Below are positions 46,901 to 57,892 of a stretch of 64,000 nt of DNA, in pieces. How positions within the stretch are numbered: the first letter of the stretch is position 1; each line of letters starts with the position of its first letter. The position numbers and the translations under genes are program-made. The stretch covers positions 9,530,772 to 9,594,771 of the forward strand of contig CM026428.1 in assembly GCA_014871385.1 (NCBI GenBank). The letters run 5' to 3'. A model generated the notes under the pieces. It did no database searches and was not told the DNA's origin. It was given only the letters and a program-made list of their open reading frames with translations. This stretch comes from Ceratodon purpureus (taxonomy: Eukaryota > Streptophyta > Bryopsida > Pseudoditrichales > Ditrichaceae).

Positions 46901-49656
46901 TAGATCCCATTTATCACCGTGCTGATTACGCCATACACATTCCGTTTCAGATTCTCCGAGGGACATTTTGACATACTCTCAAATGCCATGCTGATCAATC
47001 GCTTCGAGATGAGAGTCCTTGCAAATGCAGCTGTCTTGCTAGCATCTCCAATTTGTACCATGCTTTTGACAGTACTGAAGAAAGTATTGATTGTTTCTTC
47101 GTCTGTAATGCTTTCCCAGGTAGCCGTCAACACGGGAAGCACTCCCAAGAGGAAATGATTCATCAAAAAATCTGTCAAACCGGTGAATTGCTCACAGGCA
47201 GAATTCTGCTGAACCGAGAAGAGATATGTCTCCTGGAGTAGATGTGCAGCAGATATTAGGCCATTGTGTTGACTTGCGTAAACAGGGTCTGCAATAATGC
47301 AATCAATCAAGGCTGACACGCAGTCTTGAAGTATTGGACAAATAGAAGTGATGTTAGAGCATGAAGGGGCTCTCAACAAAGTTGTAAGAGTTCCACAAGT
47401 AGTATTAAGTCCCTCTGGCGAGAGACCAAAGCCAAGGATGTCTGAAACAGCGTGGTCTTTTATCACGCTCTTGTAGTGCTGGAAAGATTTCTTCAAGAGG
47501 TTCATCAAGTGTTCGGCGCGAACCACACTTACTACTCCGGGACGATCAGCAATTCCTGCAGCTATTATGGTTAGAGTGTCTTTTTGCAAAGTTCCAAAAG
47601 CTGAACTAAAGGAATGTTCAAGTACACGCAAAAGTGGTTCAAGTCCGAGACTGAAGTGGTCCGAGAATGTGGGAAAGGCCATCGAAAGTGTCACAAGCGT
47701 CGGAATGGCACTGGTGGCGACTGCGTCAAGATCCTCTGCGATCCAAGACGCATTAGGTTTAGTGCTATTCTCGCTGTGCATAGAACGAGATGATATGGCT
47801 CTGATTATAACAATACCTTCTTTGAGTAAGATAAGAACCTCAAAGCTTTCAATGCCAGTACTCTAGTCCAATCCTCTCATCTGACCTAACTTGGCAGTTG
47901 ATTCTCTAAGCCTCGTCTGTATGAAGAACAGAAGTCCAATGCATCACGTACCTGATACTCTGAGGACCTCAAATATGTAGTCAGTTAACCCTTCCTTGAC
48001 AAGAGAATAAAGCTCCTCGCTGATGTCAAGACTCGTCGGGCAAACCTGGTCGATTAGCACAAAGGATTTGATCTGGACCTGAGTATTGGAGGATAGGAGC
48101 GTCGCTTTCATAGCCTCTGAGAACTGTTCCACAAACGATGCCCCTGTATGACATACCGGCGCTGTCTTCTGGGAGTCGCTAGTATCACATTTCTCCTGGA
48201 AGGAAGCTGTTGACAAGCTGATATTGAAGACAGATGCTCGGGCTAGTGAAATTAACAAATCTGCCATCAAAACACAGGAGTCCGTGCACACTGTAAGGAG
48301 CCTGAAATACACAGCCGTCATTTTACATTGACAAGTGCTTGGCAATGCATAGCGAATGCAAATGGCAGGCTTCGATAACGCCAAAAATCACCAGTTGTTC
48401 ACTGATGCATTCACAGGAATTGTGCGACAGACGAACAACTCCCAGACTTCTGACATTGTCCTATTGTATGTAGTCACGGTGACTTCACGATTAAATCAAA
48501 AGATCCCGATCGTGCAAGGCATATTATATGCGATTAAGCCAGGAGGGTTTTAGAGTGCACCTAAGCTCTTTGTCCGAACTTCATCATTTTGTGTTTTCAC
48601 CAAGGCACGTATCGCGTGGTATACCAGCGAGGGGCAAGATTCAGCTAACAGTTGAATTCCACCTTCCAAGGAACTCAACTTGAATAGAATGAAGAATATA
48701 TTCACTTCTATCTCATCACTGCACATAGTATTACAGCGTAATCCATAAGATCCATGGCATTCACTTCAGTTCCAGATATTCAAGATTCCTTTATTTTTGT
48801 TAGCTTCAAAAGAATCAATTACTGCATGCTCATGTTCTAAAAAACCCGACATACATTATGATACTCACGTTGGAAGCGTAAGAGCTTTAACGAAATTCTC
48901 AACACAGCTTGGTTGGGACTTGATTGCATGAGGTATGTCACTCTTCTGGTGGCAGTGCAGCTCAAGGAGGAGGCTTAGAGCATGCACCTGCATTCAGAAA
49001 GACAGCTTGCCGTCAGATAGCCTACGGAACTCTATACTTCTCAGCGTCCATTGGTCATAGTCTAGTTGTCGAGCAACAATCTCCTGAATGCAGTACCACT
49101 ATCAAAGTCTCGAATCAAATTATACCTATCTGCCTTTGAAATACTTAATTCTGAAATCCAGTATTCTTAATAACACTAACACACAGGAGTTGCGATAACT
49201 CACACTGAAGAGGTGTCCATGCTTCCAAGGTGCAGTCTCCGAACTCGACAAATGCGAACAAACACTCAGCATCAAATCTTGGAGCAGCGTGTCGTCATTC
49301 TCTAGTGCCAGTTTGCAAATAGAAACCATCACATCTATAATTCCAGTCGCGAGACCTTCGTCTTCATAGAAGAAAATTGCTTCCGCCAAAGGAGCGGCAA
49401 GAAATTTCAGGCGCTTTTGCATCAAAGAGCCACAAAATTCCGAATCTGCCAGTAGTTCGGAAATCTCGGTTAGAGCTTTCGCTCTGCGAACAACGAGCGA
49501 CGACGGTGATGTGATAATCTCCACAAAGCATTCAAGACAGAAGGCTCCACCCTGGCTCGTGCGAACCAGCATAACTGACGCGTGCTCCCGTGAGCAAGTC
49601 ATGTACAGTGCAGATCGACCGTCACTTTGCTCACTGTCTTCCCACCTTCGCCCCAT
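43938..49656 (-). CDS. PRD1: PRD1 (MEI1-like), meiotic DNA double-strand-break formation
   Basis: About 1359 residues; Arabidopsis PRD1 is ~1330. The family is needed, with SPO11 and partners, for programmed breaks that start meiotic recombination in the nucleus. Exons on the minus strand are 49656-49204, 48987-48869, 48301-47948, 47860-46739, 46523-45755, 45498-45212, 45103-44395 and 44204-43938. The N-terminus contains C-x3-H...C-x2-C (C21, H25, C40, C43) in TCSREHASVMLVRTSQGGAFCLECF, which matches the opening of plant PRD1 as I know it. The rest is helical HEAT/ARM-like repeats with phrases typical of the family (YIFEVLRVSG, RPGVVSVVRAEHL, CVELLFQLLLILD). The exon 3 donor is the weaker GTGATG, not CAGGTACGT, because only it keeps the frame into exon 4; this is the least certain junction. 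The start is the first ATG; TTG lies upstream. Confidence 0.85.
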
Positions 49657-49739
49657 TGCGATCAACTTTATGAATTGGAAAACAGAATCCTACCTACACC
49701 TTCTTCGTGCCTAAGAGACTACCTCTGCTTGAGCCGAAA

Positions 49740-51010
49740 TAGAGCCGAAATAGAACCAAACTCGGTTCTGCTCCCCGGAAGGTTGACATAAGAAATCCTT
49801 AGTACAAAAATCCTAAGAAACGTTAAAAATTCTGTGTATCTTCAAGAGCCAGTAATTCGAGAGCGCTCGTCTTCCGCAACTATTACACCTATTCTGGCGA
49901 GATTCTAACCGAAGAATGATTCCAAACTCTCCGAAAGGAAAAGATCGTAGACAGGTACTCTAATCAAAGGATGTACCGAGTACCGGCAAAAAGAGCATGA
50001 AGAAGTGAATACCATTGCGATCAACTAATAAGTGAGATGGACAAAATAACAGTCTACCTGCACCTTCCGACATAAACCGAGATTGTGCTAAACTCAGCTT
50101 CTACTCCTCAGCAGTTCAACATTCAGGAATCCTCGGTACAGAAAACCTTGAAGAAACAACAGAAATACTAGGTCTCATCAAAAACCAGCAACCGCAAGAT
50201 TGCTCCTCCTCCGAAACAGCACCATAATCTAACAGTCTTCTCAGCCTCCCGCCACTATAATCAACTACAAGAATCGTTACCACGACTCCATTAACTAAAA
50301 GAGTGCTAAACTAAGCCCCCAATCCTCGCCAGCTCCATATTCAGAAATCCTTCAAACACGAAACTCTTGATCTCGTCAAGAACCAGCAACGCGAGAGCGC
50401 ACTTCTTCTTCCACAACATCACAATTCCAGTACCCCTGTTGCGCCGATCTCCAAACCAATGAATGATCTCCAACGTCCGTGATACAATGAGCGGAGCAAA
50501 AGATCGTAAAAGCTAATGCACCGAGGACTGAGCTTCGCTTCCAGTACCGATCTTCAAGCAACCTTGATTCCTCAAGAACATCACCTTCCGTCTGCCTAAA
50601 TCACTACTACTCCATAAACCAAAACCTACACTCCTACTCCTCGGCAGTTTCAAATCCAAAAACCTCAAAGAAACAAGAAGCCTCTAGCTAGGTCTCGACA
50701 AGAACCAGCAATGCAAGAGCGCTCTCCTTCTCCTCCTCGCAACGTCACATTTCCGGTACCCTGCCGCGCCGACCTCCGCACTAAAGAATGACCTCCAACG
50801 CTCCGTGCTCCAACAATTAGAAAGAAAGTTTGCAGGAAAAAATTACACCGAGAAACTGAGCTTCCAGACTGAGCGACCTCCAGCCAACCTTGAATTGGAT
50901 AACATGTCAAAACCTAGCCTGTCTTCTTCCACGCACTCGCCATTGCAGTCTCCCTGCTGCGCTGAGATCCGAAGCGAAGAAAGCTTTCCAATGCGCTGCG
51001 ACGAGTTACA
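49740..51010. repeat. diverged repeat array upstream of PRD1
   Basis: Several phrases recur in order: 'AAGAACCAGCAACGCGAGAGCGC'-like blocks, then 'CTTCTTCCRCAAC', 'CCTGYTGCGCCGA' and 'GAATGATCTCCAACG'. Anchors fall near 49868, 50203, 50404, 50724 and 50920, spacings of about 335, 201, 320 and 196 bp. That suggests a ~520-bp higher-order unit built from two sub-units. The copies are strongly diverged. The array sits between the PRD1 start and the possible plus-strand gene beyond it. Confidence 0.5.
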
Positions 51011-51541
51011 TGGAATTGTGAGAAGTGTTGCAGCGAGCATTGAGCTGCAGAAGCCATCTCCCCCGCAATTCTTGTTACCGAAGCTTTGGAGGTGCATTCA
51101 TAAACCCGTCACGGTATGCCAAATGGGGGGTATCTTTGTAGAGCGTAGATTTCAAGAGCACAATTGTTCGGTTCTAGGTAGATGGTGTTGGTTTTGAGGT
51201 TCTGTGACGGTCTTGTGTCCATGTGGCTTGTGTCTTGTGTCCATGTGGCTTGTGTCTTGTGTCCATGTGGCTTGTGTCTTGTGTCCATGTGTTGGTTTCT
51301 TCGAGTTTTTTAGGTGAAATTTGTAAAGGATCAGCCCGCATTTGAATCCTTTTGGATGGATGTCGTGCATGGTGGCGTCAATTTCTCATCCCTCATGAAC
51401 CTGAGTTTCTATCGTTTAGATGTTCATCTAAGGTTTGTGGCTCTGGTCGTTTTTCTTGCTCTATTCCTTACGTCTTGTCAATGCCTTAAAGATAGTCATT
51501 TTCTTCTATATGCGCTTTCGAACACTTCAATTGTTAATTGA
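50904..51541 (+). CDS. possible two-exon small protein, unknown function
   Basis: Exon 1 (50904-51113) reads MSKPSLSSSTHSPLQSP... then RCDELHGIVRSVAASIELQKP and ends at CACG^GTATGCC. Exon 2 starts after TTTTTTAG at 51314 in the same phase and reads VKFVKDQPAFESFWMDVVHGGVNFSSLMNLS, then a hydrophobic segment (FVALVVFLALFLTSC) to the stop, about 145 residues in all. The amino-acid content looks more coding than neighbouring frames. I recognise no family, and the hydrophobic tail may be untranslated sequence after a missed donor. It lies head-to-head with PRD1, about 1.25 kb apart. Confidence 0.3.
51211..51292 (+). repeat. 22-bp minisatellite
   Basis: Four near-identical copies of TCTTGTGTCCATGTGGCTTG plus two bases, the last truncated. 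If the small gene above is real, the array lies in its intron. Confidence 0.9.
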
Positions 51542-53539
51542 GAGGTTTGAAACACCTGCTCAATTTTTATATTCTTCATCTTAGCCGAATTTCGAAGCAT
51601 TCATTCTTCTGGATTTATGCATACTAAAGGGATTTAGGTTCTTAATTGGATAAACAGATAAAGATTAGAATGCAAAGTAGCCAATATTCCTGTTGTTTTT
51701 ACCAATGAATTTTGTGAAACACTTCATTGTTGGGATTTGGAGATTAGTTAATGGCGTAACACAGATGGCGCTAAACTCTGTTTACACATAGATGAATGAA
51801 GTTTTTTGAAATAGTATTCTTTCAAATTTTTATTGAATAGATAGTTGGATGAAATAGATGTTCCTTGTAGAACTTTGCATAATAAAAAAATGTATAGTAC
51901 TACTATTTCACTGATGAGTATGATGACCTCTTTCAACCATATATGGAGACAAGTAATGAAGAGCTAAAGCAAAAATCAAGAAAGTCACAACCACTATCTA
52001 AAGAAATTGAAGTCAAGTCAAGTTTGCCTTAGGGCCCAATATCTTGTGCATTTGTTTAAGAGGAATTAAAAAAATGAGTTGAAAATTTGTTTGTGTGTTA
52101 AAGAAGTGTGTGCATGTTGAGATGTATATGTATGTAGAGACTTGAGAATGAATGTATGTGCGTATCAAAAGATATAACATTTAATGTTATCATTTTAGAA
52201 TTTAGAGATTAAAGTCTTCTAAAGAGAACATAATGAGAGAGTGATTATCTATTAAAAAAGTGTGTGTCTTTGAAGATATAGAATTGTGACATTTCAATAT
52301 AAGATTAAAGAATTTTCAAAGTGATAAGTTTAAAGCTACGTTGCAGAATATAGAGACTAATTTGGATTAGAGTAGGAATAAGAGGGAGATAATGGAGGTT
52401 AATTTATCTCTCTGTAAATGGAGCTTAGCACCTCCTAAGTTGCGCCCCACCTCACCACTAAATCCAAGTTTGACTCAATTTATTACTAAAAATGGATCAA
52501 ATCTTGTCTATCAATTATTTTATTTGAAATAAAAATATTCTTAAAAGATTCAAATATTCTAATTATATTTTCTGAACTTACTATTTTAGAATCCAATCTT
52601 TGTTCTTTTCTTTTGTTCTTTGCTCTCTGTCCTTTGATCACAACCCACATAAAGGGTTCTCTATATTTGACATATGCAATCAAATCCGCAATCAAATCCG
52701 CAATCACTTCAATCAATGGCCTCGCAAAATATTTCTACAATGTATACACATTTAGTGTAACAAATTAAATAATCCATATACAAAATCCTCCAATTGCTGG
52801 AGTGAAATGTATTAAACTCAATTACCTAATCTATACAATATAATTTTAACAAATGTAGGCTCATAGAACTTGTTGCAAATGATGGTAGAAGAACCGACAT
52901 CAAACACACAACTTGCTGAATATCTACATGCTTATATAATATTATTGGCCAATTTATACACATTACTATATAGTTTGATAAATGGTATACTTGTGATAAA
53001 AAATAGAAAACATGTAATAAATAAATGATTATTAAAACACATATAATGAGATATCTAATGACAACAAATGACAAATATTGGCAATCATTTTCGATTAATT
53101 TTACGTCTATCCAACCGAAAACAACTAACCACTATTCTTGGCATCATAAAATTTCCAGATCCATATCCAGCTTGTGGCTTGACCTATCGATAATGAAAGA
53201 GACCCTGACTCTGTCATTGTTGATTAACAAATGGAGGCTCAAGGTTACAAACTTGAGCTTGAGCCTTGAAATCTATAAGGATATCGATAACCATCTGTAC
53301 TAGGTTGTGGCAGTTGAAAGTGAAGATATGGAAAAGCACAATTTTGCTTATTAGAAGCCACTTGATTATTTTGAAAAGATTGTAGCTGTTGAATCATAGA
53401 TTACGGACGCAACTGACATGTAGCCAAATCCTATTTGAAGGCTTCTTGTTGTTGAGTAGACTTTGCCAAAGAATCTCGCAATATACTATTCTCCCTCCGA
53501 AGAAGAGCTAAATTCTAATGCATGGCAAATCCGGTTCTA
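51542..53539. other. AT-rich intergenic DNA
   Basis: No supported gene. GTGTGTTAAAGAAGTGTGTGCATG-like phrases recur loosely around 52090-52280. Frames at 52486-52716 and 52826-53303 show no family resemblance. Confidence 0.5.
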
Positions 53540-55935
53540 CTAGAAGCTTATGAAACCTTTAGAGGTACAACAGAACTAAGAGCACCTTCCTCTTCAAAGT
53601 TAAACTGTGACCAGAATCTCATCTCTTCATCTACAAGAGCAACGTCAGCAGATGGTGTCACACGCATCATGGTAGTTAGAGTACTTGATGGTGTTACAGT
53701 CGGCATTACAATTGGTGTTGCAGCCAGCATTGCAATCGGCGTTGAATGCGAAGTGAAACCAACCCGAGATGGATCCACTGGAATAGCAACAAAAGGTCCC
53801 TCAATAGCTAATATATATAAAAGGAGCAACAAAAGCTGGTATCGAAGGAGCTTGGTAGCCAGCAGAAATAAGTTGTGGTTCTCCCGTTTCTTTGATAGCA
53901 AATACAGGACGAGAATCAAGAAACCTAGTAACTCTGAAATCCAACCTTGATTCTTCTCCATGATCTCCATCGATAATCTCACTAACTTTAGTGGTTTTTC
54001 CAGCTTGTGCATAATTGTTACTAGCAGCATGCCACTGAGAAACATCTACTTCAAACTGCTTATAGAAATCGCTGGCTCCACCATGACGTGCCAAAGCCTA
54101 TCCCGTTCTTGCTTCTAATGCAGTAATCCAATTGTACCTTTCAATAATTGCTAGCATTTTGGTGATTAGAATTAACTGCAATTGCCTTCAAAGGACATTT
54201 AGCTACACACATCCTGGTGATTGTAGTTACTGTCCTACTCTTGTTTGTGTAATCACCTTCAAGACCAATAGGAAGTGCCATGTCCCTCAAAAAGTGTCTT
54301 AAAGCAGATTCACCCAAATTAACATGTGACTTGAATTAGATGATATCCTTTAAATGATGAATAGGTGACAAAAAAAGGTGTCCAGAAATCAAAGCCTTCG
54401 GCATATGAGCAATCGAGACCCTAAAGGTGTAGATCACATTTGGATCGTGGAAGTAAACTGGCTGCCTGAAATGCTTGGGCTGATACTTGATTAATGACGG
54501 TTTGTGATTTTTAGATGTTGTCTCATCGTACCTACAACATCAAAACAAATTGCAATTAAGAAACTATGCAACAAGCGAGCAAATCAGCAGATCCTGAAGC
54601 AATTTATGAACCGAAAAAATAAACAACAATTGATGCTATTGGTAGAATAACTTACCTCAAAACCTCCTGACCTTGTTCGTTAGTTCCAAGACAAAAGTCC
54701 ACAACTCGCAAATTGTACAACTTATTGTTCCCTCTAATCAGGTATATTGTCGTGCAATACCATACAAAGCATCTCTGAACACCAGAAGGAACATAGCCTA
54801 ATTATTTGGATAAGCCAAAATTCTTCTCTCATCTTCTTTGGTAAAATAATCATCCTTACCTGTGGCTTTATTAGCTTCGGCCATTATCAATTTCTTCATA
54901 GCTAAGATAACATGCTTGTTTGTCCTACCGAAAAACGGATGTGCGTGCACAAGAAATTGCTCTTCGTTGACTCTTGTAGAATCAATGCGATCTTTCTGAA
55001 CACTTCATAGTATTCAATTAAATCCCTTGTATATTTGCATGACCAATTGGCTAGGATAATGCAAGCCATTTTTCTTTTTCAAACAAAAAAAGATCTTGCA
55101 CAGCAATTCACACAGCTCTATCAAAGAAATTTCTTCCAATGGAACAAATGTATCAAAAATACAAGCAATCCTCCAATGGTTATATTTGTTTCTAACCGAC
55201 AAATTGTTCTTAGTTGTCCCAGTATTCTTGGAGCTACGCATATCTTTATCAAAAGCAACTTTGTCGAACATATCAAGCTTGACGTGCACATTTGCCAAGA
55301 AATTGATAAGCTGGTGATCTTATAGTGGCATAGCTCATCATTCAAACCAACTTTCATTCAAGCCGTCAAGCCTCTTCACTAACCTAAGACTCGAGAGCAG
55401 AAACTGTGTGTTTCCAGTTCCTCGACAAATCTCCACTTCAACTTGCTAGTATCTTGTTCACCTGAGCCATCTGCTCGAGGTCAAGCGCTAAATCACACTA
55501 GAGGAAAACCGAGGCTTAGGGGACGTTAAAACGCGTCAAAGATGACACGGGCCCAGACTATACAAAATTAGTGTGGAAATCTGGTCCAAAGTGACGTAGT
55601 GGACGTCATGTAGGTTTAACGTGCGAATGTCACAATTGACACGGCTTTGACGCGAAATAAATTTACGTCACTTTGGATGTTACGAGTGACGTAGCAGCGT
55701 CAAGAGAGACAGAGAAGGTAGATTGGGCAGTGTAGAAAAGTAACTTTTAAAGGGGTTTTTTACCTCGCAGTGATTTTCAAATGGCTAAGTACAGTAATAT
55801 CCAAAGTCCGCACGTCACTTTTAACATAGATGGGTGTCACGGATGTGTTTCTATGTTAAATTGTGTTAAAAGTGACGTTATTAGGAATCCGACGTGGAAT
55901 GCATTTCTGATGTGTCACACTCACGTGGAAGCTAT

Positions 55936-56236
55936 GGCTGACATGGACTCTAAGGTTCGACCTGGTCAACATCCCGGGGGGTGTCATTAGTGACGCGTTT
56001 GTTTCCAGTGACATAAAATCGCGTCACATATATGTTTCAAAAAACACATTGACTCAGCTGACGTGTCACGTGTGCGGATAATCTACGGCTGACATGGCGT
56101 CTAGGGTTGACCTAGTCAACATTCTAGGGGTGTCAATAGTGACGCGCGCGTTTCCAGTGACACAAAAATGCGTCAAATATGTGTTTCAAGAAACATATTG
56201 AATCAGCTGACGTGTCACGTGTGCGGAAACATTCAT
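55936..56236. repeat. 151-bp tandem duplication inside the CACTA element
   Basis: Two copies beginning GGCTGACATGG at 55936 and 56087 each run through GTGACGCG, CCAGTGACA, GCGTCA and ATTGAxTCAGCTGACGTGTC. They are about 85% identical by eye. Confidence 0.8.
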
Positions 56237-56714
56237 CTATGAAGGTCTTAGATTAGGGCTTTGAGCCTTGGTAGGGTTAGGGTAAGCCGCCACTTTGGCG
56301 GCTTCTTATCTTGTATTTGAGGGCTTGTTTTCAAGCTTTTTGTGTTTTCTTCCTACTCCATGGAGTGTCTCTCATTGTTTTCCCTATCAGTCCTTGTTTC
56401 TTGTCCAAGTAAAGTGAGATTTGAGGAGATTGTAGATCTCTTGTAGGGCTTTCCAATGGTAGTAAGCACGTCCAATTCAGAGTTATAGGGAGTGAGATAT
56501 CGCCTCCCGAAGATAGGGTTGTCAAAGGAGTGCGGCTGGAGGAAGGGTCTCGGATTTTTAGCAATCAGTCCTAGGATTTTTATCGTATGCTTCTGAGATT
56601 TTGAGGGTAGATGTACAATCAACTTAGCTTTCCAAAAATCTAAGGCACACCTTAAACCAAGCTAGGATGGAGTAACGGCAACCTATAATCTGAAAGGTAC
56701 TTCAATAAAATCCG

Positions 56715-56737
56715 AGGGGGGGGGGGGGAGGGGGTTT
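56715..56737. repeat. guanine tract in the CACTA interior
   Basis: Roughly 14 consecutive G, then AGGGGG. It may form a quadruplex on the plus strand, and its length may be a sequencing or assembly approximation. Confidence 0.7.
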
Positions 56738-57892
56738 CTTGTTCTCCATGTTCTTCTTGTCTCCATTCCTCTCTTGTTCCTTTCTTCATGTGATCTTGTT
56801 CCATTAACTTCCTTGTAATCAAATGCCACCTAAATCTTTACTCAAGTGTGATTGAATGATGTGTTGCTATGAACTCACCATGAGCACAATGATGTGGGTT
56901 GTGTAGATTAAGAAGGATCCAGCATGAGCAGCCCCTTACGTTACGTCATCCTACGTCTAAAGACGTTTCCCGAAACGAGTTAAATTATGTGACATATGTG
57001 TTTATCAGCGTCAAGTTGAACACTACATTGTGTTTCTTTTTACACAACATTCAAATTGAATGCGTCACTTTTGACGTGGCAAACATCATCCTACGTCTAA
57101 AGACGTTTCCGTAAACGCATTAAAATAAGTGACGCTTGTGTTTATCAGCGTCAAACAGCGTCAAATTTAACGTCCGGGACGCATCTATCAAACAACCTCA
57201 AAAACGCGTCAAAACTGACGTCCGTGACGTACTTCCAAAAAACCCCACTACGTCAAAAGTAACAGTAAATAACGTCACTTTTAACAAACGCGTCGCACAT
57301 ATATGCCCAGTCCACGATCATGCCACGTGTCAGCATATGAGCCGTTGAAAATCTGATCGCCATATCAGAATCTTTTGCCACTTCAGCAAATTTTTCATCC
57401 ATGACGTGGTATCCACGGTGTCTCCCGCGAAACCGGGAAACGCCCACGTGGCAAAAAAGTTACTCTCCGAGTTACTGACCGCAGGTAAATTCACAAAACA
57501 GTGTCGCGTCAACGAGCGTCAAAGGAAAGAGGCTGATGACGCTCCATGACACGACACGTCAAGATTGATTTGATTCTCCAGACGCAGTGGCACTTTTTTG
57601 CGTCAAAAAAAAAAACACGTCAAAACGCGTTAAACGCTCTTAAAAAACGCGTCAAAACGCGTCACCAAAATCCCTCTTTTCTTCTAGTGTCATTACCTTT
57701 GCTCACTAGATCATTATCGCAAAATACAGATTCAAACATTGGCTCATCAATAATCGAAAGTTCACTCACACTAAGGTCTACTCTAGTTGCATCTTCCTCT
57801 GTAATTTCCAAAATGATTGCATGTGCCATGTTTTCGGAAGTAGTACAATTATCCACAACGTCAATTGTAGAGAATTCAGCAAATTCCATGTT

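Larger units (their letters stand above)
55496..57689. mobile_element. non-autonomous CACTA (En/Spm-type) transposon, complete ends
   Basis: The left end reads CACTAGAGGAAAACC and the right end, on the other strand, CACTAGAAGAAAAGA. The element is flanked by the 3-bp direct duplication TCA (55493-55495 and 57690-57692), the CACTA signature. Both subterminal regions are packed with TGACG/CGTCA-containing motifs (for example AACGCGTCAAA and TGACGCGTTT), as expected for transposase-binding repeats. A block near 55936-56236 is tandemly duplicated (period 151 bp), and CCTACGTCTAAAGACGTTTCC appears near 56949 and 57090. The middle (about 56240-56930) lacks the motif, includes a G-run and could be captured or filler sequence. 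No transposase frame is present. Confidence 0.9.
53540..57889 (-). pseudogene. decayed Crypton/ZMYM-type tyrosine-recombinase gene, split by a CACTA element
   Basis: Minus-strand coding-like pieces line up in order with the DUF3504/ZMYM and Crypton recombinase core. SLIELCELLCKIFFCLKKKNG corresponds to the ...LxxLLxxFFxxVRKKDG region. AMKKLIMAEANKATGKDDYFT fits the linker before LTEEEE. CFVWYCTTIYLIRGNNKLYNL fits the HFGxRGRDEH region with its catalytic Arg. HLFLSPIHHLKD, then LGESALRHFLRD and DYTNKSRTVTTITRM, fit the ...GxNxLGxxMK...TNHSxRxT region, where the His and second Arg are lost. An intron-like gap lies at 54655-54532. The N-terminal part (MEFAEFSTIDVVDN..., from 57889) is separated from the rest by the transposon at 55496-57689. 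Several stops and frame changes show it is dead. Cryptons are DNA elements without terminal inverted repeats; a domesticated host gene is the alternative origin. Confidence 0.6.
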
